A stretch of DNA of 64,000 nucleotides from Fimenecus sp964540535 (GTDB lineage: Bacteria; Bacillota; Clostridia; Oscillospirales; Acutalibacteraceae), in the NCBI GenBank assembly GCA_964540535.1, contig CAZIMO010000009.1, positions 29,806 through 93,805 on the forward strand, given 5' to 3'. This document shows positions 1-8,495 of this stretch, piece by piece. How positions within the stretch are numbered: position 1 is the stretch's first letter; every line of letters begins with the position of its first letter. The translations under genes were made by a program, and so were the position numbers. Under the pieces are notes generated by a model that was given only the letters and a program-made list of their open reading frames with translations, made no database searches and had not been told where the DNA came from.

Positions 1-333
1 ACGGTCGCCGATAAACCGAAGCGAAATGCCCTTTTCTTCATTTTCAGCTTTTCTTTCTTCCGCTTCAATTAAATATTCACGGAAAAGCTGCATTATTGCG
101 TCAACCTCTTCTTGTGGTCTTTTCCAATTTTCAGTTGAAAAGGCATAAAAGGTCAGGCATTTAATACCCACATCTGCGGCAAATTCGCCGATTCTACGGA
201 ATGTTTTAGCGCCCTCAATATGCCCCTTGTAACGAGGAAGTCCTCTTTGCTTTGCCCAACGGCCGTTACCGTCCATAATAATGCCGATATGCTGAGGCAA
301 AACCGAAAATTCAGGAATATTTTTCTCAATCAT
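1..333 (-). CDS. uppS: Isoprenyl transferase (undecaprenyl diphosphate synthase), 3-prime end outside window
   Basis: This is the N-terminal 111 codons of a cis-prenyltransferase that makes the C55 lipid carrier for peptidoglycan and other wall polymers. The reading frame runs off the left edge of the window. The family signature IGIIMDGNGRWA, with the catalytic Asp, is visible near residues 16-28, and FSTENW follows near residue 73. The ATG at 331-333 gives the usual N-terminus, a few residues before the signature. It sits 48 bases downstream of frr in the common order pyrH-frr-uppS, so the three are probably one transcript. No strong ribosome binding site is visible. The identity is secure; only the C-terminal half is missing. 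Confidence 0.95.
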   Translation of the reverse strand, partial: MIEKNIPEFSVLPQHIGIIMDGNGRWAKQRGLPRYKGHIEGAKTFRRIGEFAADVGIKCLTFYAFSTENWKRPQEEVDAIMQLFREYLIEAEERKAENEEKGISLRFIGDR

Positions 334-381
334 AATCTTAAAATATGCAAATCGGGGCGGAATTATCCGCCCGCAATTTGT

Positions 382-936
382 TTATATCTCCATAATTTCT
401 TTTTCTTTTTTATCGGCTACTGCGTCGATTTCTTTAATAAATTCATCGGTAATCTTCTGAATTTTTGTTTCAGCGTTTTTCTGATCGTCTTCAGTTATCT
501 CACTGTTTTTCTTCATAGCCTTGATTTTATCCATTGCGTCACGGCGAATTGAACGTATCGCAACCTTTGAGTCCTCTGCTGTTTTGCTTACATCCTTGCA
601 AAGAACCTTTCTGCGTTCCTCTGTAACAGGCGGGAAAGTGAGGCGAATAACCTTGCCGTCATTCATAGGAGTAATGCCTATATCAGAAGCTTGAATTGCC
701 TTTGAAATCGCGTTGATTACGCTAACATCCCAAGGCTGAATAACAAGAATTCTGCCTTCGTTTACAGAAATGGCAGCCATCTGCTGAATGGGTGTGGGAA
801 CTCCGTAATAATCAACAGAAACCTTATCAAGAACTGCAGGTGTTGCTCTGCCGGCTCTCATAGACGCCAATTCCTTTTCAAGAGCCATAACGCTCTTGTT
901 CATTTTTTCTTTCATTGTTTCAAAAACAGTATTCAT
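382..936 (-). CDS. frr: Ribosome recycling factor
   Basis: A 184-residue protein, the normal length for RRF. With EF-G it splits post-termination ribosomes into subunits. Family landmarks are the N-terminal helix with ELASMRAGRATPAVLD, the VDYYGVPTPIQQMA segment, and the C-terminal helical region rich in Lys and Glu (KAMKKNSEITEDD). It lies 18 bases after pyrH and before uppS on the same strand, an arrangement conserved across Firmicutes. The start at 936 gives the expected N-terminus. Nothing is unusual. Confidence 0.97.
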   Translation of the reverse strand: MNTVFETMKEKMNKSVMALEKELASMRAGRATPAVLDKVSVDYYGVPTPIQQMAAISVNEGRILVIQPWDVSVINAISKAIQASDIGITPMNDGKVIRLTFPPVTEERRKVLCKDVSKTAEDSKVAIRSIRRDAMDKIKAMKKNSEITEDDQKNAETKIQKITDEFIKEIDAVADKKEKEIMEI

Positions 937-954
937 AATTTAACTCCTTAATTC

Positions 955-1668
955 TTATTTTTCGCTGACTACAACCGTGCCTACGCTCTCGCCCTTAACC
1001 GCCTTAACCATATTTTCGGGCTGTTGAAGGTTGAAAACGAGAAGCGGAATATTGTTATCTCTGCAAAGAGAAGCCGCAGTGCTGTCCATTACGGCAAGAC
1101 CTTTGCTTAAAATATCCTGATGTGTGATAACATCATATTTGACTGCGTCGTCAAATCGATTGGGGTCTTTGTCATAGACGCCGTCAACATTTGTTGCCTT
1201 GAAAATAATATCTGCATCAATTTCAGCTGCGCGGAGAGCCGCCGCAGTATCTGTTGAGAAGAACGGATTGCCTGTTCCGCAGCCGAAAATAACTACTCTT
1301 CCTTTTTCAAGATGACGCTTTGCGCGGTGGCTGATATAAGGCTCTGCAATTTTATTCATTTCAATTGCGGTCTGAACTCTTACAATCACGCCCAACTGTT
1401 CAAGCGAATCTGCAAGCGCTAAAGAATTCATAACAGTGGCAAGCATACCGATGTGGTCGGCCCTTGTTCTGTCCATATCGCCGCTTGAACGGCCGCGCCA
1501 GAAATTACCGCCGCCGACAACGATAGCAACCTCAGTGCCAAGTTCTGCCATTTCTTTGATTGCAGCACAAACGCTGTTTACTGTATTAAAATCGAATCCG
1601 TGCTTTTGCTCGCCTGCAAGAACCTCGCCGCTGACCTTTAAAAGCACTCTTTTATATTTGGGTTCCAT
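955..1668 (-). CDS. pyrH: UMP kinase (hexameric, bacterial type)
   Basis: A 237-residue amino-acid-kinase-fold enzyme that phosphorylates UMP to UDP in pyrimidine nucleotide synthesis. Visible motifs are KVSGEVLAGE at residues 11-20 (phosphate binding), GGGNFWRG at 52-59, and DADIIFKATNVDGVYDKDP, typical of bacterial PyrH. A good ribosome binding site (GGAGGTG) precedes the ATG at 1668. It is the first gene of pyrH-frr-uppS. The tsf and rpsB genes that often precede pyrH are absent: the next gene upstream is a divergent sugar kinase. Confidence 0.97.
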   Translation of the reverse strand: MEPKYKRVLLKVSGEVLAGEQKHGFDFNTVNSVCAAIKEMAELGTEVAIVVGGGNFWRGRSSGDMDRTRADHIGMLATVMNSLALADSLEQLGVIVRVQTAIEMNKIAEPYISHRAKRHLEKGRVVIFGCGTGNPFFSTDTAAALRAAEIDADIIFKATNVDGVYDKDPNRFDDAVKYDVITHQDILSKGLAVMDSTAASLCRDNNIPLLVFNLQQPENMVKAVKGESVGTVVVSEK

Positions 1669-1796
1669 TTATAAACACCTCCGCAGTAAACGATACTTCT
1701 CCATTTACCATATTTCATATATTTTACAATAAAATCGCTGTTGTGTAAAGGGGAATTTTAAACAATTACTTTGCAATTTATTATACAATTTGAGCA

Positions 1797-1825
1797 TTGA
1801 CTATTTTGCGATAAAGATATATACT
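1797..1825 (+). promoter_or_regulatory. Sigma-A type promoter for the NahK-like gene
   Basis: TTGACT at 1797-1802, a 17-base spacer, and TATACT at 1820-1825. This is about 50 bases upstream of the ATG at 1875, in the 206-base gap between divergent pyrH and the kinase gene. Confidence 0.7.
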
Positions 1826-1874
1826 TATTAAATATGGGGTTGTACCAAAAACCAATTATGAGGTGTAAAAAAAT

Positions 1875-2984
1875 ATGGCAAACGAGCCTTTTAATATTAA
1901 AAAAATTTCCGAAGTGTTTTCACTTAACGGTGATTATATAGGCTATAAGCAAGTCAACGAAGGTCACATAAACAGTACATATGTTTTGAGCTTTAAAGAA
2001 AACGGCGAAACAAAAAAATATGTTCTTCAAATGATTAACACAAGCGTATTTAAAGACCCTCACAAGCTTATGAGCAATATTGTAGCAGTCACAAGTTACA
2101 TAAGGCAAAAAAATGAAGAATTGAATATTCCATGGTCGAACCGCGGAACACTCACCTTTCTTCCATGTACTGACGGCAAATATTATTATACCGATGAAAA
2201 TAATTCCTGTTGGCGAGTTTACATATTTATAGATGATGTTTATACCTGTAATGTAATTGAAAGCGCAAAGGTCTTTGAAAATGCAGGCGTTGCATTCGGC
2301 GATTTTCAGAATATTCTTGTTGATTTTGACGGCGCTTCTCTTTTTGAAACCATTGAAAAATTCCACAACACAGCGTCACGCTTCAATGATTTGAAAAAAG
2401 CTGTCAGTGACAACCTTTCAGGCAGACTTGATACCGTTAAAAACGAGGTCGAATTTGCTTTAGCCCGTGAGGCTGACACGCATATTCTTGTTGATATGAT
2501 TGACGAGGGCAAGCTCCCATTGCGTGTTACTCACAACGATACAAAGCTTAATAACATTCTTTTTGACAACACTACCGACAAGGGCATTTGCATTATCGAC
2601 CTTGACACTGTTATGCCCGGTCTCTCCCTTTACGATTTCGGCGACAGCATTCGCTTCGGCGCAAATACCGCCGCTGAAGACGAAAAAGATGTTTCTAAAG
2701 TATCTTTAAGTCTTGAGCTTTACGAAGCTTACGTTAAGGGCTATCTCAATAGTGCCAAAAATGCACTCACAGACCTTGAAAAAGAGCTTCTACCGTTCGG
2801 CGCAAAGCTTATGACATACGAATGCGGAATTCGTTTTCTTACTGACTATCTCAACGGTGATGTGTACTTCAAAACAGATTATCCCGAACACAATCTTGTG
2901 CGTTGCCGTACACAGTTTGCACTTGTTGCCGATATGGAAAAGAAAATGGATGAAATGATTGCAATAACAAAAAAATATTTCTAA
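1875..2984 (+). CDS. N-acetylhexosamine 1-kinase-like phosphotransferase
   Basis: A 369-residue member of the aminoglycoside phosphotransferase/homoserine kinase fold. It most resembles NahK, which makes GlcNAc-1-P and GalNAc-1-P in the galacto-N-biose/lacto-N-biose pathway. Supporting motifs are HNDTKLNNILFD at 220-231 (catalytic loop Asp) and IDLDTVMPG at 241-249 (metal-binding Asp), which is the NahK form of the APH motifs. The length matches bifidobacterial NahK (about 360). It is monocistronic, with its own promoter and a terminator at 3015. A class II galT lies 18 kb away and would act in the same pathway. Exact sugar specificity is inferred. Confidence 0.8.
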   Translation: MANEPFNIKKISEVFSLNGDYIGYKQVNEGHINSTYVLSFKENGETKKYVLQMINTSVFKDPHKLMSNIVAVTSYIRQKNEELNIPWSNRGTLTFLPCTDGKYYYTDENNSCWRVYIFIDDVYTCNVIESAKVFENAGVAFGDFQNILVDFDGASLFETIEKFHNTASRFNDLKKAVSDNLSGRLDTVKNEVEFALAREADTHILVDMIDEGKLPLRVTHNDTKLNNILFDNTTDKGICIIDLDTVMPGLSLYDFGDSIRFGANTAAEDEKDVSKVSLSLELYEAYVKGYLNSAKNALTDLEKELLPFGAKLMTYECGIRFLTDYLNGDVYFKTDYPEHNLVRCRTQFALVADMEKKMDEMIAITKKYF

Positions 2985-3014
2985 ATATGATTAAAAAACA
3001 GAATGAACAATTAC

Positions 3015-3056
3015 AGCCCACGGCGTACACTGTGCCGTGGGCTTAATTATTTTTAT
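3015..3056 (+). terminator. Terminator after the NahK-like gene
   Basis: A 10-bp perfect stem (AGCCCACGGC at 3015-3024 with its complement at 3034-3043), a 9-base loop, then an AT-rich tail with several T residues. It lies between the convergent kinase gene and apbE. Confidence 0.7.
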
Positions 3057-3126
3057 AATAAAATAAGTATATAATCTTTACCTTATTCCTTTTTTATGCA
3101 GTCTGCTCCTTTTAATAGTCTCTACA

Positions 3127-4194
3127 TTATTCGGGTTTATATGTATAATCTTTAAATCCATCAGAATAGCGCTGTTCGCCGTCGGGCATAACCCACATTG
3201 CCTCGACATTCTGCATTGATTTTACAAGCGCTGAACCGCTGTCATAATCCATAAGAAAAAGCGCTGTTGATAATGCGTCGCCGAGAGCGGAATCATCGGT
3301 CAGTACGGACACAGAACGGTATTTTGTGCCTGGCATTAAAGTTACAGGGTCAATAATATGATGATAATTATCGCCGTTGACCACATAGAAACGCTGATAT
3401 ATACCGCTGGTCACAAGCGACTCACCGCTTAAATGAAGAAATTCAATATACGGTGTTTCCTCGTTTTCGGTATCGGGATTTTCAATGCCCACATTCCACG
3501 GCTTTTCTCCTGCCATACCAACTGTTCTGACATTTCCGCCGAGATTTATGATGTAACTTGTTATTCCGTTTTCTTCAAGATATTCCGCAATTTTTTCAGC
3601 CGTATATCCCTTTGCAATCGCCCCTACATCAAGTGTCATTTCTGAATCCGCAAGAAATACCGTGCTTTTTTCGGTGTCAATTATAACATCGTCAATATTG
3701 GTGTGCTTTGACGCTTCATAAAGCTTATCCATAGGGGGAAGCTCGGCATTTTCGGGGTCATCAAGTCCCATATCTCGGTAAGTATGCCAAATTTTAAGCA
3801 CGCTCCCCATTGCAACATTCATATTGCCGTCTGTTTTAATGCACATCTCCTTGGCAAAGGTAAGCATATCAATGATTTTTTTATCAACTGTTACCTCGGT
3901 ATGCTTGCCCTCAACAAGGTCATTAACTGTCACAAGGTTATTAAGCCCGTCATATCTGTTATAAATGGTAAAAAGGCGGTGATATTCGTTAAGCTGCGCT
4001 TTGATTTCTGCACAGACAGCATCAAAATTCTCTTGATTTTCTTCATAACCAACAATAGTGGCAACGGTGTCAAAATAATCAAAATAATATTCGCTGAATT
4101 TATTAAGTTTTTTGTCCTTACCACACCCGGAAAGGCTGAATGTCTGCACAAGCACCAATGAAATTACTAAAAATACCGAAATTGCCTTTTTCAT
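3127..4194 (-). CDS. apbE: FAD:protein FMN transferase, lipoprotein
   Basis: ApbE attaches FMN through a phosphoester bond to Thr in target proteins such as RnfG and RnfD. From the ATG at 4194 it is 355 residues. A longer frame to 4260 exists, but AAGGTGAAG is placed for 4194, and only this start gives a lipoprotein signal ending in SLSGCG (lipobox Cys). Family motifs are GAIAKGYTAEKIAEYL, the INLGGNV segment, and DDSALGDALSTALF near the C-terminus, where metal-binding residues lie. It is the last gene after the Rnf cluster, directly behind the repeat lipoprotein. It is exported, as expected for flavinylating outward-facing targets. Confidence 0.95.
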   Translation of the reverse strand: MKKAISVFLVISLVLVQTFSLSGCGKDKKLNKFSEYYFDYFDTVATIVGYEENQENFDAVCAEIKAQLNEYHRLFTIYNRYDGLNNLVTVNDLVEGKHTEVTVDKKIIDMLTFAKEMCIKTDGNMNVAMGSVLKIWHTYRDMGLDDPENAELPPMDKLYEASKHTNIDDVIIDTEKSTVFLADSEMTLDVGAIAKGYTAEKIAEYLEENGITSYIINLGGNVRTVGMAGEKPWNVGIENPDTENEETPYIEFLHLSGESLVTSGIYQRFYVVNGDNYHHIIDPVTLMPGTKYRSVSVLTDDSALGDALSTALFLMDYDSGSALVKSMQNVEAMWVMPDGEQRYSDGFKDYTYKPE

Positions 4195-4260
4195 TTCTTC
4201 ACCTTGTAACAAAAATGGGGATGTTGCAGAACCAACATCCCCGAATTTTTTAATTAACAA

Positions 4261-5304
4261 TTAAGCAACTGTTGCAGCTGCAACTGCTGCCTTAACCATA
4301 TCGCTTACTGCAATTGTGCATCCTGCTGTTTGAAGATCTGCTGAACCGTATCCGTTTTCAGCAACAAGCGCACCGATTTCAGCAGCAGTTTTGCCTACAA
4401 GAGCCTTGTCAAACTCTGCAGCCTGCGCGTACCACTCAAGAACCTTACCGTCGCCGTTAAGGTCAGCGCCGTAAGCTGCCATATTGTAGTTGTCGCCTAA
4501 ATCGAGCTTTGTTTGAAGAGCAGCAGTTGTGTCAACTGTAGCTTCACCCTTAACATTGAATGAAACCTTGCCCTGTACAGCGTCTGTCTTAGCAACTACA
4601 ACCTTGCCATCTGCATTTACAACAGCGGCATTAACTGTTGTGTCAATCTGATTAAGACCGTCTGCTTCTTCAGTAGCGTCTTTGCTGTCATGAGAAACTG
4701 ATGCGATAAGAGCAATTTGAAGCTTATCTTCAGCAGTAGCAGCTGATTCAACAGCACTGTTTACTGCCTTTTCAAGAGCTTTGATGAAATCTGCTGAATT
4801 GATTGTGCAGCCTGCTGTTGCAAGGTCGCCTGTTGTGTAACCGTCTTCAGCAACATAAGCTTTAACTTCATCAAGAGTTTTGCCTGTAGCTGTTTTCATA
4901 AATGCGTCAGCCTGCTCGTTCCATTCAAGAACCTTGCCGTCGCCGTTTCTGTCTTGGCTCTGGCCATAAGCTGCCATATTATAATCTGTGCCTTTGTCAT
5001 ACTTTGTTCTGAGGTCTTCAACTGCAACATACTTGCCGTCTGAAGTGAACTCCGGCTTAACCTGAAGTGTGTCAAGGTCGATAGCAACGATCTTTGAATC
5101 GGCATCAAGAAGAACTGCAACAGCAGTTGCATCAACTTCAACCTGACCGTTTGTTTCGCCGTCTGCATTTTTAGCGTCGGTATAGCTTGCAACTACGCCA
5201 AGACCGAACTTAAGAGTTTCCGCATCTTTTTTTCCGCATCCTGTAAGAGCAACAAATGCAAAGAGCATTACTACTGCAAGAGCTACGCTGAGAATCTTTT
5301 TCAT
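4261..5304 (-). CDS. Lipoprotein with two tandem repeats, possible ApbE substrate
   Basis: A 347-residue lipoprotein with lipobox ALTGC (Cys23). Two homologous repeats of about 150 residues (about 31-180 and 196-343) share the elements DYNMAAYG, NGDGKVLEW, GKT, ENGY or EDGY, and ATAGCTI or QTAGCTI. The segment DRNGDGKVLEW resembles a calcium-binding loop. The TAGCT blocks (163-167 and 326-330) sit where extracellular FMN-binding domains carry the SGAT flavinylation motif, so covalent FMN is possible but unproven. It has its own promoter and lies just upstream of apbE, suggesting co-expression. I do not recognise a named family. Its role in extracellular or Rnf-linked electron transfer is inference. 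Confidence 0.7.
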   Translation of the reverse strand: MKKILSVALAVVMLFAFVALTGCGKKDAETLKFGLGVVASYTDAKNADGETNGQVEVDATAVAVLLDADSKIVAIDLDTLQVKPEFTSDGKYVAVEDLRTKYDKGTDYNMAAYGQSQDRNGDGKVLEWNEQADAFMKTATGKTLDEVKAYVAEDGYTTGDLATAGCTINSADFIKALEKAVNSAVESAATAEDKLQIALIASVSHDSKDATEEADGLNQIDTTVNAAVVNADGKVVVAKTDAVQGKVSFNVKGEATVDTTAALQTKLDLGDNYNMAAYGADLNGDGKVLEWYAQAAEFDKALVGKTAAEIGALVAENGYGSADLQTAGCTIAVSDMVKAAVAAATVA

Positions 5305-5379
5305 AAGTAGATTTCTCCTTTAAATATAGTATTTAATTCGGGTACATTTAAAGCAATGAACCCAATAATTAACAATTAA

Positions 5380-5408
5380 ATTATTGCACATAAAAATCAC
5401 TTTGTCAA
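5380..5408 (-). promoter_or_regulatory. Internal promoter for lipoprotein-apbE
   Basis: On the minus strand TTGACA (5408-5403), a 17-base spacer, then AATAAT (5385-5380), about 80 bases before the lipoprotein ATG and after the Gx transporter gene. It suggests that lipoprotein-apbE can be expressed apart from rnf. Confidence 0.65.
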
Positions 5409-5452
5409 CACAATGTCGATAAATTCACTTACAAAAATCGGTTACATTTTTG

Positions 5453-5962
5453 TCACATTTTCACATTGTCAAGACGTTTCAAGAGCAATGCGCCCGCTAT
5501 TCCTATGACAACACCCGCCACAGTGCCTGTAACAGCGAGAACTATCATATAATAGCCCAACTGCATTGTATCAAAAAGTGCGATTGCGACCAAAATCTGT
5601 CCTAAATTATGGCTTATTCCGCCCACAATACTCACGCCGACTGTTGAAAAAATGTTGAACTTTTTGCATATTGCCATAAGCGCCAGACTCAGCGCAGCAC
5701 CTGCCACGCTGTACATAAGCGTCATACCGCTGCCGAAAAGCAAAAATGATGAAAAAAGCACTCTGATAAATGAAACAAGTGCTGCTTCTTTAACACCAAG
5801 CTTATAAAGCAAAATTATAATTATTATATTCGGAAGTCCCATTTTTATGCCGGGCACTGCTGTCCATATCGGTGGCAGAAGCGACTCGGCATAAGATAAA
5901 ACAAGCGCAACGGCGGTGAGAACACCGAGCAATGCAAGTCTTGTTACCCGTTCTTTTTTCAT
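5453..5962 (-). CDS. Gx transporter family membrane protein
   Basis: A 169-residue very hydrophobic protein with about five membrane segments. Its MGLPNIIIIILLYKLG segment and overall pattern match the Gx transporter/heptaprenyl diphosphate synthase component I-like family (ECF S-component-like fold). Members commonly sit between the NusG-II gene and apbE in clostridial rnf clusters, as here. The substrate is unknown; supply of a flavin precursor or quinone intermediate is only a guess. The family call rests on sequence pattern and context. Confidence 0.75.
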   Translation of the reverse strand: MKKERVTRLALLGVLTAVALVLSYAESLLPPIWTAVPGIKMGLPNIIIIILLYKLGVKEAALVSFIRVLFSSFLLFGSGMTLMYSVAGAALSLALMAICKKFNIFSTVGVSIVGGISHNLGQILVAIALFDTMQLGYYMIVLAVTGTVAGVVIGIAGALLLKRLDNVKM

Positions 5963-5974
5963 ACCTACTCCAAT

Positions 5975-6367
5975 TCAACTTTCCGACGATACAATTTCGA
6001 TTACTACTCTGTGAGGCAGACAAACAATAGTTTCGCCCTCATACTGCGCGGCGCGTGTTTCGGTACAGATACCGTCGGGGCAATTTGCCTCGCTCACATA
6101 GGCTTTGCCGTCACGGATCGTCAGAACATTGATGTATTCACCGTTTTCGCCTGTTGTAACCGTTACTTCTGTATCAACAGAAAGCGGATAAACTCCCCAT
6201 TGCTCGCCGTCAATATTAACTGAGGCGAAGCTTCCCGCTTCTTTATTAAGTCCGAAAATCAAAAGTCCTGCCGCCGCTATAATTGCTATAGCGGCGACAA
6301 GGATAATGTCATTGCGTAATTTTCTTTTTTTATCGGAAGTAACTTTGTTTATCTGCAAATTGCTCAT
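5975..6367 (-). CDS. NusG domain II-containing membrane-anchored protein
   Basis: A 130-residue protein: a short Lys-rich cytoplasmic N-terminus, one membrane helix (about 20-41), then an external domain resembling NusG domain II. It contains CPDGIC and CLPHR, a conserved Cys/His set in this family. It overlaps the rnfB stop by 4 bases and is followed by the Gx transporter, so it belongs to the rnf operon. Such proteins are regular companions of Rnf and ApbE in Firmicutes, but their function is not established. Confidence 0.8.
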   Translation of the reverse strand: MSNLQINKVTSDKKRKLRNDIILVAAIAIIAAAGLLIFGLNKEAGSFASVNIDGEQWGVYPLSVDTEVTVTTGENGEYINVLTIRDGKAYVSEANCPDGICTETRAAQYEGETIVCLPHRVVIEIVSSES

Positions 6368-7170
6368 ATTCTTCCGTTGACCATATCAACGACTTTAAGT
6401 CTGCCTGTTGGGCAGGCCGCCGCACATTCACCGCAGTCATTGCACTTGTCATAATCAATAACAGCAAGGTTATCAATAACCTTAATTGCATCGTGCTGAC
6501 AGGTTCTTTCGCACTTCTTACAGCCGAGACAGGCATTCATACAGTTCTTACGCGCAAGAGCGCCTTTTTCTTTGTTACTGCAAGCCACAGCAACCACAAC
6601 ATCTTCACCTACAAGAGAAATAACACCTTTAGGACAGGTTTTAACACATTTTCCGCATGCAATACATTCTCTGGGATCAATGTGAGCAAGATTGTCAAAC
6701 ACATAAATTGCGCCGACAGGGCAAACCGAAGCACAGTCGCCGCAGCCGATACAGCCGTATTTGCATTGCGACGGTCCGCCGTAAACCAATGAAGCTGCTG
6801 AACATGACTGAATTCCGTCATAAATTACATTGTAATTAACCGCTGAACAGTCGCCGCTGCAATTAACATAAGCTACTTTAGGCTTGTCAGCCTTAATTTC
6901 AACACCGAGAATCTCTGAAAGATGACCTGCAACATTAGAACCGCCGGGAATACAGAGATTAGCTTCTGTTTTACCGTTTGCTACTGCTTCTGCATACGAA
7001 TCACAGCCTGCAAATCCGCAAGCGCCGCAGTTAGCGCCCGGCAGATATTCGCGAACCTGTTTTACCGTTTCATTTTCGGGAACTGCGAAGAAATGAGACG
7101 CTACTGCAAGCAATACGCCTGCAATAATGCCCACTGCCGAAACAACGAGAAGAGCTGTTAAAATTTCCAT
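6364..7170 (-). CDS. rnfB: Rnf complex iron-sulfur subunit RnfB
   Basis: 268 residues. It takes electrons from reduced ferredoxin and passes them into the Rnf complex. After an N-terminal membrane anchor comes the Fe-S motif GANCGACGFAGC (near 46-57), then four ferredoxin-type Cys clusters: CIGCGDCASVC, CIACGKCVKTC, CLGCKKCERTC and CNDCGECAAAC. Each could hold a [4Fe-4S] centre. Last of the six rnf genes in the order CDGEAB, 14 bases after rnfA. Confidence 0.96.
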   Translation of the reverse strand: MEILTALLVVSAVGIIAGVLLAVASHFFAVPENETVKQVREYLPGANCGACGFAGCDSYAEAVANGKTEANLCIPGGSNVAGHLSEILGVEIKADKPKVAYVNCSGDCSAVNYNVIYDGIQSCSAASLVYGGPSQCKYGCIGCGDCASVCPVGAIYVFDNLAHIDPRECIACGKCVKTCPKGVISLVGEDVVVAVACSNKEKGALARKNCMNACLGCKKCERTCQHDAIKVIDNLAVIDYDKCNDCGECAAACPTGRLKVVDMVNGRI

Positions 7171-7184
7171 ATCATTGCTCCCCC

Positions 7185-7802
7185 TTATGCAAGTAAATTC
7201 TCAACGATTCCGGCAAAGCCAAAGAATGCCATTGAAATAAACGATGCGGCTACAAGCGTTACGGGAAGTCCTTTAAAGCTTTCGGGAACATCGCTTTCTT
7301 CAATGCGTGAACGCATACCCGAGAAAAGCACCATTGCCAAAAGGAAACCAAGTCCTACACCGAGAGAAGCCACAATTGACTTTAAAAATGCTTCGGCTCC
7401 GTCAACGCCGTAATCTGTAATATTATTTATTGTTACGCCGAGAACTGCGCAGTTTGTTGTAATAAGCGGAAGATACACGCCCAAGCTCTTATGGAGCGCA
7501 GGAATAAACTTCTTTAAGAAGATTTCAATAAACTGAACAAGCGTTGCAATAACAAGGATAAACACGATTGTCTGCATATATCCCATATTGAGCGGTACAA
7601 GAACATAAGCTTGAATGGGCCATGTTACCAGCGTTGCAACAAGCATAACAAAGATAACCGAAACACCCATACCGACTGACTGATTTACCTTTTTTGATAC
7701 GCCGAGGAAAGGACAGATACCGAGAAAGCGGTTGAGAACATAGTTATCAACCAAAACGAAAGACATAAGAATGATAATCAATTCTTTAACTGTTAATTCC
7801 AT
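7185..7802 (-). CDS. rnfA: Rnf complex membrane subunit RnfA
   Basis: 205 residues with six predicted membrane helices. RnfA and RnfE form the inverted-topology pair that binds a membrane-embedded Fe-S centre and helps couple electron flow to ion movement. The N-terminal segment NYVLNRFLGICPFLG carries the conserved Cys, and the second conserved Cys is in TNCAVLG. It abuts rnfE directly (7802/7803). Confidence 0.96.
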   Translation of the reverse strand: MELTVKELIIILMSFVLVDNYVLNRFLGICPFLGVSKKVNQSVGMGVSVIFVMLVATLVTWPIQAYVLVPLNMGYMQTIVFILVIATLVQFIEIFLKKFIPALHKSLGVYLPLITTNCAVLGVTINNITDYGVDGAEAFLKSIVASLGVGLGFLLAMVLFSGMRSRIEESDVPESFKGLPVTLVAASFISMAFFGFAGIVENLLA

Positions 7803-8495
7803 TTATTTGCCCTCCTCTTCTGCTGAACAAGCACCGTTACAAGCCGCCGCTGAAGGACATCCTGCACAGGTGAATTCTTTTTTCTTGATAAGCTTACCCT
7901 TGGTAATCTTGTTGACAGCGGCAATAAGCAAGCCGTAAACAAGAAGTCCGCCCGGAGCTTCTGCAAAGATTTTAATTGTGTGAGTTTCAACGAAAGGAAT
8001 TGCTATTCCTGCAAATGAGCCTGCCCCGAGAATTTCACGGACAGTTGACATTGCAAGAAGCGCAACGGTGAAACCTATGCCCATTCCAAGACCGTCAAGT
8101 GCTGATTTGCCGACTGAATTCTTACTTGCAAACATCTCTGCTCTGCCGAGAATTATGCAGTTTACTGTAATGAGGTCAAGGAAAACGCCCAACGACTCAT
8201 AAAGTGACGGAATATATGCTTGAATAAGCATACGGACAATTGTAACAAAGCCTGCAATAACGACTATATAGCATGGAATTCGCACCGTATCGGGAATAAA
8301 TCTGCGGATTGCTGAAATAACAACGTTTGAGCATACAAGAACCGCCATAGTTGCAAGGCCCATACCCAAAGCGCTTATAACACTTTTAGTTGTTGCAAGT
8401 GTTGGGCAAGTGCCGAGAATAAGTACGAAAACGGGATTTTCAATGAGAATGCCTTTAAGGAATATTGATAAACTGTTTTCTTTTTTCATTTTCAC
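7803..8495 (-). CDS. rnfE: Rnf complex membrane subunit RnfE
   Basis: 230 residues, six membrane helices, paralogous to RnfA. Conserved Cys are in LGTCPTLA and VNCIILG. Unlike standard RnfE (about 200-210 residues) it ends in a soluble Cys-rich tail, CAGCPSAAACNGAC, near residues 212-225. Four Cys in this spacing could bind a metal or Fe-S centre, but this is not established. It overlaps rnfG by 4 bases. Confidence 0.95.
   Translation of the reverse strand: MKMKKENSLSIFLKGILIENPVFVLILGTCPTLATTKSVISALGMGLATMAVLVCSNVVISAIRRFIPDTVRIPCYIVVIAGFVTIVRMLIQAYIPSLYESLGVFLDLITVNCIILGRAEMFASKNSVGKSALDGLGMGIGFTVALLAMSTVREILGAGSFAGIAIPFVETHTIKIFAEAPGGLLVYGLLIAAVNKITKGKLIKKKEFTCAGCPSAAACNGACSAEEEGK

Noticed and set aside
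4195..4260. Longer ApbE start
   Set aside because: It would put 22 residues before a clear lipoprotein signal; a good ribosome site serves 4194.
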